A program made the position numbers and the translations under genes. From Yamagishiella unicocca (lineage: Eukaryota; Chlorophyta; Chlorophyceae; Chlamydomonadales; Volvocaceae): 64,000 nt of DNA. How positions within the stretch are numbered: position 1 is the first letter of the stretch; each line of letters begins with the position of its first letter. Of the stretch, positions 32,701 to 43,204 are shown one piece after another. The notes below the pieces were generated by a model. The model searched no databases. It had not been told where the DNA came from and was given only the letters and a program-made list of their open reading frames with translations. Where the stretch lies: positions 1 to 64,000 of the forward strand of contig BDSL01000024.1 in NCBI GenBank assembly GCA_003116995.1. The letters run 5' to 3'.

Positions 32701-34804
32701 CGACTCGCCCCCACCCACCTCCTGCGTCTCCGCCTTCTCCTCCCCGCCCCGAGGGGTTCGCGACACGGGCGGCGCCGCCTCGGGAATCGGCTGCCTGCCG
32801 GACGGCCGCCACACGCCGCCCAGGGCCCCCGTGCCGCCGCCGCCGCCGCCGCCCCAGCCGGCGTCACGCGTGCCGCCGCCGGCACTAACCCTAGCCTCCC
32901 CGTCCATCCCGTAGTAGTGGCGGGGGGTGGTGAGGGACAGTGGCGGCGGTATGGTTGCCAACTTGCGGGTTGGGGGCCCCACGGGCTCTCCATTTCGACC
33001 CTTGGGGAGGTAGGCCGCCCCGGGAACCTGAGCTGGCCGGGCCGGCTTGCCGTCGCTGCCGCCGCCGCCAGCCTTCTTCCCCTTGTCGCCGTCGCTGGGG
33101 GCCGGCTTGCCAAAATAGGCCCGGTCCAGGGAAGGCAGGTGCGTTCCGTGGCCGTCCACGCCGCCCTCGTCGTCGGCGTCGGCGCCGTCGGTCGCGCCAC
33201 CGGCGGCCCGCCCGCCGGTGCTGCCGCTGCCGCCGCCGCCGCTGCCGCCGCCGCCGCCGCTGCCGCCGCCGCCGCCGCTGCCGCCGCCGCCGCCGCTGCC
33301 GTCGACGGAGCTGCCCCCGTACCCCCGGCCCTTCAGCTGCGACTGGTCGGGGCTGTACGCTCGTCCAATGTACGAATCCGCGAGGTCAGTGTGCGGTACC
33401 TTCGGCGAGGGACCCGCGGGCGACTTGGCCGGGCCCGGGGACTGCGGCTCGCCGGTGGCATAGTACGGACTCAGCCGTACGGGAGGCGACGTGGCGTACA
33501 AGCCCGGCAGGATGGTTGTACGACTGCCGTACCCGTCGGTTATGGTGCCATTGAGCCCGCCGGAGCCGCTGGCCTCGCCCTCCGGGGCGCGGCCCGGCGA
33601 GCCGCTGTCGCTGTATCCGCCACGGCCGTCGTACAGCGCGGGATTGGAGCGCCGTACGGAGATGCCGCCGCCGGCTCCAGGGAAGGCGTTCGAGGAGGGC
33701 GGCCGCAGCAGCGTTGTCCTCGGCTGCGCCTCCCAGGCGGTGCGCTCCAGGTGGAAGCGGGGGTCCCACGCGGGGCGGCCGTCCGCGCGCGGGGCGCCGT
33801 CCATGTCCGCGGCGCCGTCGCTGACCACCAGACCGCCGCTGGCGGCCTTGCTGGGCGAGTTGGTGCGTGCTAGGCGGTGGCCCTGGGGGCGGAGGCAGGG
33901 GGGTTACAGGTAACAGAGGCGGGGCAGGGGGGGGGTTGCAAGGAAGACCCGATAACTCGACATGGGGATTGTAGCGGGTGCAGGGGCGGGGCGGCGAGGA
34001 CCCGTGGACGCGAGAAAAGCCGTTTAGGACAGACGTTTCGAGGGGTGGGGGGAAGCAAGGGGTGGGGGGGTGCAGGTAGGGCGGGTCGTGAAGACCAACA
34101 GGGTGAGGGGAAAGTTGAGGTTCAGGGGCCGGGGGCAGGGCAGGGAAGAGCAGGGAAGGGTGGGCCGTGGTGGCCGTTCCGCTAACGCGTGTGGGTAGGG
34201 TACTCCGCAAGGCATGGGCTGCCCGATCCGGGTCTTGAACAGGGGTTCGCGGTCGTGCAGTGCACGTCGTGTCGTGTCGTGGGTGTGACATGACGGCGAG
34301 GGGAGGGAAGGTGTTGGGGGCTGCAGGCTGCTGGGGGCTGCAGGCTGGCGCCCAGCTCGCCCCGCACCCAGTATTCCGGAGGCGTTCCACCGTCACCTCA
34401 CCCTACCCCCCTCCACCGCGGCCCCCCTGCACTCTACCCCCCTCCACCGCACCCCCCCTGCACCCTACCGCACCGCACCCTACCCAAACGGGTTTTTCTT
34501 CGTACACACGGGTTTTACTCGCAACACCGTACCCCTACTCCACTCTCCCGCACCGCTTCACCGGTTTACCCCGCTGTACCTGCTGAGCCTCCTTGTACGG
34601 CGACTGGTCCAGCTCGCCGGCGTCGCTCTGCGGCTGCGAGGACGCCCCGGGGGGCTGGTAGGAGGGGTCCGCATAGCCGGAGCTGGGCACGGTGGAGGGG
34701 TCCAGGTTGCCATGGATAGCCTCGGGGTTGCGAGCTGATTTGTCCCAGCCGGCGCGTGGCCGCAGCGCTGATGGCGTCCCCTGGTCGTGCGTGTCCTCAG
34801 CCAT
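29702..34804 (-). CDS. Unrecognised low-complexity protein, five exons
   Basis: Exons on the minus strand are 34,580-34,804, 32,587-33,882, 32,159-32,295, 31,244-31,649 and 29,702-30,613, giving 991 aa in one phase-consistent frame. Exon 2's donor is the least certain. The first half is Pro/Ser/Tyr-rich with short aromatic motifs (SYIGRAYSPDQSQL, RSNPALYDGRGGY) and a (GSGGGG)n run. The middle, conserved-looking part reads PALYSPDRYPVVGQGWF, EKFPPNPAYAGVKAKYLEA, PDIHTKPWLTPGKHLV and a basic GKGGKKKRGGSGGSGG patch. The C-terminal exon has two near-identical repeats of about 50 residues built on SVKNDGPGGGSIRGSSRGSD, followed by alternating acidic runs (EEEEEE, DDDDDD). No catalytic domain or membrane segment is seen. 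It could be an RNA-binding/scaffold protein (RS/RG-like repeats, acidic tail) or a flagellum-associated protein; neither is shown. It is head-to-head with CWC27 across about 710 bp. The stop (TGA at 29,702) overlaps a possible donor, so a further 3' exon is not excluded. Confidence 0.65.
30774..31060 (+). repeat. Degenerate tandem repeat carrying GTTACCGG elements, intron of the 29.7-34.8 kb gene
   Basis: Five copies of the phrase AGTGCCAACTGCAAGGC or close variants (about 30,770, 30,850, 30,900, 30,985 and 31,035). They alternate with two short GTTACCGG-family copies (30,801-30,840 and 30,941-30,985: GTCGTGTAACCGGGTTTTC type) and C-runs. The short copies are antisense to the gene. Confidence 0.7.
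31660..31808 (+). repeat. 11-bp minisatellite (GGGCGAGGGAA) abutting an acceptor
   Basis: About 13 units with one or two variants. On the gene strand it is a pyrimidine-rich tract ending about 12 nt upstream of the exon 4 acceptor (exon starts at 31,649), so it may serve as the polypyrimidine tract. Confidence 0.9.
32021..32080 (+). repeat. GTTACCGG-family element, near-consensus
   Basis: GCACCCACTACATTTCCCC, then CGCGTTACCGGTTCTTTTAT, then TGTAACCCCCCCCC. Starts 78 nt into the intron after the exon 3 donor of the minus-strand gene, antisense to it. Confidence 0.8.
33930..34045 (-). repeat. GTTACCGG-family element, composite form
   Basis: On the minus strand: CGAAACGTCTGTCCTAAACG, then TTTTCTCGCGTCCACGGGTC, then CGCTACAATCCCCATGTCGA, GTTATCGGGTCTTCCTTGCA and a C-run. 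Same module order as 56,109-56,228. It ends 48 nt before the exon 2 acceptor, sense to the gene. Confidence 0.75.
34486..34570 (+). repeat. GTTACCGG/ACGGGT-family element, diverged
   Basis: AAACGGGTTTTTCTTCGTAC, ACACGGGTTTTACTCGCAAC and CTTCACCGGTTTACCCC. Ends 9 nt from the exon 1 donor of the minus-strand gene, antisense to it. Confidence 0.55.
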
Positions 34805-35514
34805 CTCGATAGCACCGTGTTAAAAGAAGAGACAGTTTGTGGCTTTCAGCAGCACGGGCGGCGACCGTCCGGGTCGGTGGTCGAATGGGTAACAACTCGG
34901 AGCACACGAAAGGGTGGCCGACGCGGTGGCGTTTGCACCTGCCGAAGAGGTGCTGCTTATATGTGTCACTGTACCTAGCTGTTCCTAGCGCCCGGAGGCG
35001 CGCTGTATGCGACTGCCCGACCTTCCGCCAGGCAGCAAACGAGACAGGAATGTATGCCTGCGCAGTCCACGGATACAGGTGAGGCACAAGGCTTTCAGGT
35101 TCTTATTCAAGGAATGAAAATGGAGCACGCTGGGCGTGCGAGAGTCATGGGGCAATGGCGACGCCCCGCATGTGCCTTCCAACTTGCGACGGCCCTGTAA
35201 TACAGGGCAAAACTCCGCCCTACTTTGTTCCTGTGGCTCGATAGGTCCTCAAAGTGGCGACCTGCCTCCTCGTTCTCCCTTCGCAGGCTCTAAGCCTCGT
35301 GTGAACAAAACCAGGATTCGAGGAGGTGTGGAGCGCTTTTTAGTTCTAGTGGATGCGTTGTTAGTGAGAAATATGGAAAAACAATGCTGATTGCAGCCAT
35401 GACGGGTTTGCGGTTTTTTATGTGCCGTTCGCGTTTATTCGTACATACAGCAAAAAGAGTCATTGCCTGTCCAACCGCAATGCTTATGTAGTGGTAGGGC
35501 CACCATCATATAGC
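34805..35514. promoter_or_regulatory. Divergent intergenic region (shared promoter region)
   Basis: These 710 bp separate the ATG of the minus-strand 29.7-34.8 kb gene from the ATG of CWC27. They must hold both promoters. No clear TATA box at the expected place for either gene. AT-rich patches lie at 34,950-34,960 and 35,330-35,520. Confidence 0.5.
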
Positions 35515-38500
35515 ATGTCTAATATCTATAACCTTGAGCCGCCCACCAAGGGCAAGGTAAGAACCGAGGCCAACAGCAGCCGACTTTGGCACAGCCGGAA
35601 CGCTGACGTTAATACGCCGATAAAATACGAAATACGTGTAGTCGAAGCTTGCTCAATCATTGACATTAGCCTTTTTCGCGCCTTCTCGGTGCGGCACAGG
35701 TGCTCCTGCACACCAACCTGGGCGATCTGGAGATAGAACTATGGTCCAAAGAAGCACCGAAGGTGTGACCTTGATCCTGACCCTCTGGGGTTCCCGGGGT
35801 TCCCGCAAGTTGACCAACCTGCACAAGTTGACCAGCCCTGCCTTGTTTGAGCGCCTTTGCGTGGTGGTCTGCGCTGCGTTCCGTTGGTGGTGCGCGACTG
35901 CGGGCGATAGCGGCCCGGCGGGGCTCTACCTTGGTTCCACGCGTATCCCTCCATCCCGCAACGCCTCCCCGCCTCCTCCCTCTCCGACACCACCCGCCCC
36001 ACGTGCCAGGACCGCTTTGCCCGCCCACCCGCTTTCACACAAACTGCACCAACACCAGCACCGCCACAACCACAACCACCACAACCGCAACGACCCCCAT
36101 CGCCGCGCCACCCTTCCTCCGCCACCCCACCCCTTCCTCGCCCCACCCCACCCCTACCCCCTCGACTGGCAGGCATGTCGCAACTTCGTGCAGCTGTGCG
36201 CCGAGGGCTACTACGACAACACCATCTTCCACCGGGTCATCAAGGACTACATAGCTCAAGGGGGGGACCCGACAGGGACCGGAGATGGTGGGGCGAGCGG
36301 GGAGGGGAAAGGGAGGTGAAGGGGAGGGTGGCATAAAGACCGGTGACGCGACATACGCACAATAGCTGGCACATTGGGGAAGGGGGCGGGGGGGGGCCAC
36401 AGCGGGACGTCTGCGACCTACCCAGCCTGCTGCGACCTACCCAGCCTGCTGCGAGCTGCGGCAGCAGTTCGAGGCTGGCGGGTTGCCGTTTGGTGGTGGG
36501 GGCCTGTGTTGAGCGGGGTGGGAGGGAGGTTTATAAGAGGATCCGGAGGGGGTAAGCTGACACGGAGGCGCGTGGGTTAACTGCGGTGTTGAGCAGCTGG
36601 CAGGGCGGGGGGGGGCGTAAAACCTTGTTCCACGACATGGGTAGGATAAGTGAGGGGGGAGGGGGTGTTCGAAAGGGGTGTGCGGAGGGCGAGGAGAGGG
36701 GCGACGGCGCAGGGTTTTGGCGGTGGCGGTGGCGGTGGCAGATTGGGGCGCGTTGGGATGGGGCGGGCCGGAAGCACTCGGCATGCGGCTGTGGTAGCGT
36801 TACCCGTTCGGCATCGGGATTTCGACGTCGGGTCGAGGTATCGGGTGGGTGGAGGAGGAGTCGGAGGTGCCAGCAAACGAAGCCGACATTCCCGGACTCC
36901 GACCCGGCTACAACACACGTGGCGATCGCCGGCATGACGTGCGTCTTGCGGCTCTGGTGGACCTGGTTGTGCAAGGCAGGGGGGGAGGCGGCGGCGCGCG
37001 TCGCCACCCCCCGCGTACCCCTTTCCGGCCCCCCACTGCTGCACCTAATCGGAATCGGTTTCGTTGTTCAATGCCGGCGCACGGTGCGGCTTTCCTCTCC
37101 TGCCCCCACTGCTGCACCCCGCCCGGACGCAGGCGGTCAGTCGATTTACGGGGAGGCCTTCAAGGACGAGTTCCACTCGCGGCTGCGCTTCACGCGCCGG
37201 TGGGTACGTGGACCACCAAGAGGGGGGGGGCGCGGCAGAGTTGGGTTTGGGTTGCGAAAACTAAAGACCGGTTACTCGACGTGGGAAGTGAAGCTGGCGC
37301 ATAGGCTCCGGACACCTGGCCGGTCGCGTGCGCAGACCCTCCGGGAGGGTTGGTTTGCGGCCTCCAGAGCAGCAGTGAGGCGGGGCGGAGGGGCGACGCA
37401 GCTCGACAGGGCTCCGACCAAACGACCAACCGCGTCGCCAACCGCCAACCAACTTCCATGCTGAGAGATGCGTCCAAAAGGCGCCCGCCCCACAGTTTTT
37501 CGGGTCTCCCCTCGGAGCTTGGCGTGTCCGGATTGTGTCCAGCTCCAAAACCGGATTGTGTCCAGCTCCAAAACCGGATTGTGTCCAGGTCCGAATCCCC
37601 ATAATGCCCATGCACCCCGCCGCACCCGCCCGCGACCGCTCCGCCTCTTCCTGAACCCCCCCATCCCACCCTTCGCCTCCCGCCACCACCCTCAACCTCC
37701 GACCGACCCACCACGCTCCCCGGCACGCACACACGCGAACACAGACCTCCCACACTCATCGTACCCTAGCCTGCCAGAAACCTCGCCTCACCTCACATAC
37801 TTTGCCTCCCCTGTCACCTGCCTCCACCGCCCTCGGTTTGTCGCCCGTGGGTTCGCGGATCCTCTTATCGAAACCCTCCCCCGCTCCGAAACCTTGCCTC
37901 GCATGACACGAGGGTGCACGGGTGCACCCAACACGCGTCTCTAAGCTGCTCCCTCAAATCTCCTCCCCCCGCCTAAAAACCCTAAATCTTCCCCCCCCCC
38001 CTCCCCCTCCCAACCCCGCAACTGCCGGGGTCCGCACCACAGCGGCCTCGTGGCCTGCGCCAACCAGAACGAGCCCAACACCAACGGCTCGCAGTTCTTC
38101 ATCACCCTGGACAAGGCCGACTGGCTCAACAACCGCAACACCATCTTCGGGCGCATCGTGGGCGACACGGTGTTCAACATGCTGCGCTTCAACGACATTC
38201 CGGTGGGCCGCGCGTGTGGGGGCGGGGGGGCGGGAAGGGACCCTGGGTGTGTATGTGTATGTGTGTGTGCTACAAGGTGTGGGGGAGGAAAGGTGTGGGG
38301 GAGGGAAAACCGGCAAATCGGCGCACGTTTTAGCTTGGGAATCGGTGGGGGGTCGGAAGAGGAAGCCCGCGGAAACGATATGGGGCGGGGGGCCGCGTGG
38401 GGTCGTGGGTGCCCGTGTGGCGGTGTGCTCTGGAGGCAAGGGGGGGTGGCGAGAAGGCCCGGTTACACGACAAGGGAAACGGCGGGGGGAGGGGGGGGCC

Positions 38501-41500
38501 GCGGAGGGGAAACAGGTGAATTGCGGAAGCGAGCGAGAAGCGGTATGATCGGCTTTGGGAAACGTTCGGCGTTTGAGGGTCTTGGGAAGGGTGTCAGGAC
38601 AGCACCGCATCTGGTTTGACGGGTCCTGTCGTACTGTGCCGGGCACTGGACAGGGCGGTGGACGCCCACGTCGTTCGGAGCGATGTGTTCGCAGTACGGC
38701 ACCGCCACTGGCGCCATGGCGCCGCAGCCCCTCCCCGCCCCTCCCTGCCCCTCCCTCCCCTCCCGCGCACCCTCTTGCCAGGCCGATGTTGGAATCCCCT
38801 GGTGAGCCCCCTCCTAACCCATTCCCTCCCCGGACTCTGCCCCTCCGCGCCCCCCTCTCTTCTCAGGTGGATGACAACGACCGGCCGTTGGAGCCCCCGG
38901 TGATCCGAGACGCCGAGGTGGTTTGGAACCCCTTCGAGGACCTGGCCCCCCGGGTGGACCGGGAGGCGGCCAAGCTGGAGAAGCAGGCGCAGCGGTGGGC
39001 TGGAGGGGGCGGAGGGGGGGGAGGGGGCGGAGGAGGGGGCGGAGGGGGGGAGGGGGCGGAGGAGGGGGCGGAGGAGGAGGAGGAGGGGGAGGAGGGGGCG
39101 GAGGAGGAGGAGGGGGAGGAGGGGGGGGAGGGGGAGGGGGAGGGGGAGGAGGAGGGGGAGGAGGAGGAGGAGGAGGAGGAGGAGGAGGAGGAGGAGGAGG
39201 GGAGGAGGAGGAGGAGGGGGGAGGAGGAGGAGGAGGGGGAGGAGGAGGAGGAGGAGGAGGAGGGGGCGGAGGAGGAGGAGGGGGAGGAGGGGGGGAGGGG
39301 GAGGAGGAGGGGGAGGAGGAGGAGGAGGAGGAGGAGGGGGAGGAGGAGGGGGAGGAGGAGGAGGAGGGGGCGGAGGGGGCGGAAGGGGAGGAGGTGGGGA
39401 CGGAGGAGGTGTAGGAGTGGGCGGAAGAGGAGGAGGAGGGGGCGGAGGCGGAGGAGGAGGGGGAGAGCGGGGGCCATCACACTGGGCGCAAGGGACAGGG
39501 GCAGTAGGTGGCCGAGACGTCGGTGGCGGCTGTTGTTATGCCAGTGGGGGTTCGAGGGAAACCCGTGGGGGGGGGCCGCGTAGCGAAGGCGGCCTTGAGG
39601 ACCCGAACAACGATTACCCTTGCACCACCACCACTCCAGTCGCGTTACCGGGTCTATTATTGTAACCCCGCCCCCCCCCCACACACACACATAGACACCG
39701 TCCTAAACCGTTGTTCTTTCGTACACGGGTTTTCCCTTCAACCCACCCACCCCACGGGTCTTCCTCGAAACCCACCCCACCCACCTCCCTTACCCACCCC
39801 CTCCGTGCATGTGTCATGTCGGTGGCTGTCCGCAGAGCGGCCGACGACTCCCGCAAGCGGTCCGCCGGACGCACCAAGAACCTGGCGCTGCTGTCGTTCG
39901 GTGACGAGGCGGAGGAGGAGGAGGCGCAGGTGGCGGCGGCGGTGGCGGCCAGGGGGCGAGCCAAGATCCGCTCGGCGCACGACGTGCTGGAGGACGAGCG
40001 GTGGGTGGCGGCGGACCGACCCGGGGGTCAGTGGGTAAGGGGAGGGAGGGCGTGGGCGGGAGGGGGGGGGGTGGGGCCCGCAGGGCATGGTTTGGTTGAG
40101 GGTTTGCGGGGGTGGGGGTTGCTGGCGAGGAACCCGCAATGCGGCTCCCCCTGTTCCCCCCCATGTCGCCTGGCCGTGCGGCTTGTGTTTTAAGAGCTCC
40201 AAATCGCCGGAGTGAGGCACGGACTTCATACACACCCTCCCGCACCAGTGCGCCGTGAACCCCCTCGTCCAGAGACTATATGCCGCATTCCCCGACCCCG
40301 ACCCCGCGCCACCCCGCCGCCCCTCTGCTGCCTCTCCCCTCTCTCCACCCCGCCCGGCTGCCTCCTCAATGCGGACCTACGGCTCTCCTCCTACCCCCCG
40401 TCCGCCCCCGACGGCTATGCGCCAACCTACATTTCCCATGTCGTGTAACCTGGTCTTTTCACCACCCTCACCTCCCGCCCCCGCCGGTTCTTTTCTTCTC
40501 GCCCCCCCCCGTCTCCTACGTCGTGTAACCGGGTCTTCTCGCCACCCCACCCCTGACCCCGCCCCCACCCCCCACCCCCCGCCTCCAGTCTTGCCAAGGA
40601 GCGCACCATTGATGACGTGGAGATGCAGCGCATCGAGGCGGAGCGACCCGCCAAGAGGGCCAAGGAGGCGGACGGAGGGCCGGGGCCGCTCGCGAGGGCC
40701 AAGGCGGCGGTGGAGCAGGCGGCAGGTGCGGGCGGGAAGAAGGCGGCGGGGGGGGGAGGGTTTTGGGAGCAGGGGGTTTGGGGGTTTGGGGGCAGGGGGG
40801 GTTGAGGGTTTGGGGGGCAGGGGGGGTTGAGGGTTTTAGGGGCCAGGGGGGTTGAGGTTTTTGGGAGCAAGCAAGGGGGGGTGAGGGTTTTGGGGGCAGG
40901 GGGAGGCTGGCGGCGGGGCGGGGCGGCGAATCCTGGTGGTCGTATACCCCGCCACAAGGCCACGAGGCCACCCCGCCACCCCGTGCTCCCTAAGTCATTG
41001 GTGTCGCTGGGGTGATGCCTCCCCGCGGGTGAAGTCCACAGCTGTAGCTGCTGCTGTCGCTGGGGGGTGATGCGTCCCCGATATCTTTGGGCGCGCGGAT
41101 CATGAGCAGCGATCAGGTGCGGCCCCCTCTCCGCTCGGCCTCACGCCCCCCCCCCTCCCACGGCGTGCCTGGCGCCCTACACACCTCCGCTTCTCCACAC
41201 CCTCGCTACGCCACATCTCCGCACCTCCCCCACTCCCCCACCTCCCCCACGGGTCTTCCTCGAAACCTCCCCCACGGGTTTTCCTCGAAACCTCCCCCAC
41301 CTCCCCCACCTCCCCCACCTCCCCCACCCCCGCAGGCCGCGCGGCACGTGGTGGCGGCGCCCGTGACGACGTCGCCGCGGTGGGTGACGGAGAGGGCGAG
41401 GGCGAGGGCGAGGAGGACGACGGAGGCGCGGCCGCCGCCACCAAGGCCGCCACCGCCGCCTTCGGAGCGTCGCTGCGAGCCAAGGTCATGGCCGCCAGGG

Positions 41501-43204
41501 TGCAGGCGGGGGACGAGCCCAAGCCGCGGAAACCGAGGTACGGCACCCGTACGGCGCCCTTGGGGCTTGGGTTTGGACCGGTGCCGGGGACTGGGGCTGG
41601 GGCTGGGGAGCAGCGGTGCCGGGGCGGGAAAGATGCCCCGGTAGCTGGTCAGGCCAACGGGCACGAGGTCGGACTCTGGAACAGGGGGGTTGAGAGGAGA
41701 CCCGTGGGTCGGTCGGCCTGGAGCGGGGAGGAGGTGCGGTGCGGTGCTGTCGGCCCTGCGTCGCCGCTGACCCATCCGAACCCGCCCGACCATACCGAAC
41801 CCCCCCGTCCGCATTTCTCCTTTCACCGCAATCAACGCCGCCGTGTGTGCTGTGTTGCGCGCTGGTGGCCGCCGCTCAGGGAGGCGGCCCGCTCCCCGTC
41901 TCGGGACCGCGAGGACGACGAGGGGGGCCCCCCGGGCGCCAGCGCCGGCGCCGGCGGCAGCGAAGGCGACAGCGATGCTGACGATGCGGGGCGGCGCGAC
42001 AGCGGGCGGGTGGCGGGGGCCCCGAGGGACTTCCTCGCGGAGCGGAGGGCGGAGATGGAGACGATGCGGCAGGAGGCCACCAACCGGACGTACGGCAAGG
42101 TCACGGGGACTACCGAGGTCGGTTTCGGGGCCTCGGGGGGAGGGAGGGGACGTCCAGGCGTGGAAGTGGGATTACTTGCTTCAGACATTCCGTGGGGGGG
42201 ATGGGGGGGAGAGCGGGTTTCGGCGGGGGGGATTTAGAATCTCACCCTCCCCCCACGCACAGGCACCGTTAAAACACCTTCTACGCCGCCAACAGCACCA
42301 GGAACGGTGTCTTCAGCGGTGTCTTCAGCTTGGCAGCACACAATCAGCTCGTGGCGTCATGCCCCTCCCCTCCCCCCCCCCCGGTTCTTTTGTGTAACCC
42401 CCCTCCAGGTCACCGACGCGGACCTTCTCAAGCCCTGGCAGCTGAACCGCGAGCGCTACAAGGCGCGCAAGCGGGCGGTGGGCAACCGGGAGAAGGAGAC
42501 GCTCGCACGGCTGTCCAAGTTCACAGCGGCGCTCAGGTGCTTGGGGGTGGGGCACGTCCAGGGCCCATGCAGCTGTCAGGACCAGGGCCCCCGCAGCTGA
42601 CAGCGACCGGTGTCGCGCTGCTCCTCCTGGCTTCGTGTCTGCTAGCAGGCGCACTTCCCTCCAGCTTCACCACATTCCCCCCCCCACCCACGTTTCCTCA
42701 CGCCCCCCACCCGTGTTGCTGACGACGCGTGTGCGCGCGTCCGCTTTCCCCACGTGCAGAGGCGGCGCGCCAGCGCCGCCCACGGCGGCGCCGGCGAAGC
42801 CGCCGGCCGCCGGCGCGACCGGGAACGCGGCCGAGGCGGAGGCCGGGGCCGACGCCGGTGGCGCTGGCGGGTACGACGGCAAGGTGCGGTCCGACCTGGA
42901 CCATCGCGCGTACATGCCGGCGGCGTGGCGTGTAGACGACTACCTGGAGGAAGCGGAGCGGGAGGAGGCGCGGGAGGGCGGGGCCGGGGGGGCAGCAGGC
43001 GGCGGGGACTCCCTTGCCAGCCTGCGGGCGCACCGCTTCGAGGCGGCCAAGGACCCCAAGGACTCTATGAACCGGGAGATGGGCAACCTGGACGACTACG
43101 TGGTGTTCGACCCGCTGTTGGAGAAGGGCAAGGGCAAGTGGAGCGCCGCCAACCAGCGCGAGCAGAAGCGGCAGAACGAGTGGGCAGGCCGCGCCAACAT
43201 GTGA
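35515..43204 (+). CDS. CWC27: Spliceosome-associated cyclophilin CWC27 (peptidyl-prolyl isomerase family)
   Basis: CWC27 joins the activated spliceosome (B-act) together with CWC22/EIF4A3 partners, in the nucleus. Twelve exons: 35,515-35,556, 35,700-35,762, 36,173-36,287, 37,133-37,199, 38,043-38,202, 38,867-38,994, 39,836-40,000, 40,589-40,725, 41,336-41,537, 41,880-42,117, 42,409-42,536 and 42,760-43,204. All are GT-AG with agreeing phases; 629 aa. The N-terminus [20 protein letters not shown] is diagnostic. The cyclophilin domain spans about residues 12-165 ([24 protein letters not shown] with the catalytic-type Arg, [40 protein letters not shown]). After it come the family's [11 protein letters not shown] and [16 protein letters not shown], an extended acidic/Ala-rich middle, a coiled-coil-like region ([20 protein letters not shown]) and the C-terminal [18 protein letters not shown]. 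It is longer than animal CWC27 (about 470 aa). A Trp (KADWLNN) occupies the cyclosporin-contact position. Introns are long and carry many repeats. Confidence 0.95.
36321..36376 (-). repeat. GTTACCGG-family element, CWC27 intron 3
   Basis: Plus strand GACCGGTGACGCGACA followed by GCACAATAGCTGGCACAT, the reverse of the family's CATGCGCCAACTAT and CACCGGT modules. Begins 33 nt after the exon 3 donor, antisense to CWC27. Confidence 0.65.
36608..36650 (-). repeat. Diverged GTTACCGG-family element, CWC27 intron 3
   Basis: The minus strand reads TATCCTACCCATGTCGTGGA then ACAAGGTTTTACGCCCCC. The left module matches well, the core is diverged. Confidence 0.45.
37241..37305 (-). repeat. GTTACCGG-family element, CWC27 intron 4
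   Basis: Plus strand GTTGCGAAAACTAAAGACCG, GTTACTCGACGTGGG and GCTGGCGCATAG. About 41 nt after the exon 4 donor, antisense to the gene. Confidence 0.65.
37530..37592 (+). repeat. 23-bp tandem repeat, CWC27 intron 4
   Basis: Two full units and one partial unit of GGATTGTGTCCAGCTCCAAA with ACC. Confidence 0.9.
38440..38480 (-). repeat. GTTACCGG-family element, short, CWC27 intron 5
   Basis: Plus strand GAGAAGGCCCGGTTACACGA after a G-run. Antisense to CWC27 in the 5' half of the intron. Confidence 0.5.
38999..39475 (+). repeat. Pure purine GGA/GGGGA tract, CWC27 intron 6
   Basis: About 470 bp almost wholly G and A on the plus strand (GGAGGAGG, GGGGGA, GGGGGCGGA), starting directly at the exon 6 donor. 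It yields long but meaningless Glu/Gly ORFs. A candidate for triplex or G-quadruplex structure. Confidence 0.95.
39621..39780 (+). repeat. GTTACCGG-family composite, CWC27 intron 6
   Basis: Core GTCGCGTTACCGGGTCTATT with ATTGTAACCCC (39,639-39,668), then ACCGTCCTAAACCGTTGTTC and TACACGGGTTTTCCCTTC, then CACGGGTCTTCCTCGAAACC (39,753-39,772). Ends 55 nt before the exon 7 acceptor, sense to the gene. Confidence 0.75.
40412..40560 (+). repeat. Two GTTACCGG-family elements, CWC27 intron 7
   Basis: CTATGCGCCAACCTACATTT with CATGTCGTGTAACCTGGTC (40,415-40,456), then a second short copy TACGTCGTGTAACCGGGTC at 40,517-40,536. 28 nt before the exon 8 acceptor, sense to the gene. Confidence 0.7.
41248..41292 (+). 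repeat. ACGGGTCTTCCTCGAAA module, tandem pair, CWC27 intron 8
   Basis: CACGGGTCTTCCTCGAAACC then CACGGGTTTTCCTCGAAACC, directly followed by a (CTCCCCCAC)n tract and the exon 9 acceptor. Confidence 0.75.
42379..42408 (+). repeat. Truncated GTTACCGG core forming an acceptor tract, CWC27 intron 10
   Basis: CCGGTTCTTTTGTGTAACCC followed by CCCTCCAG. The 3' part of the repeat runs into the exon 11 acceptor and supplies its pyrimidine tract. Confidence 0.6.

Noticed and set aside
38923..39690. Gly/Glu- and Ser/Leu/Pro-rich ORFs across the purine tract
   Set aside because: The tract is intron 6 of CWC27. Exons 6 and 7 splice precisely around it in phase.
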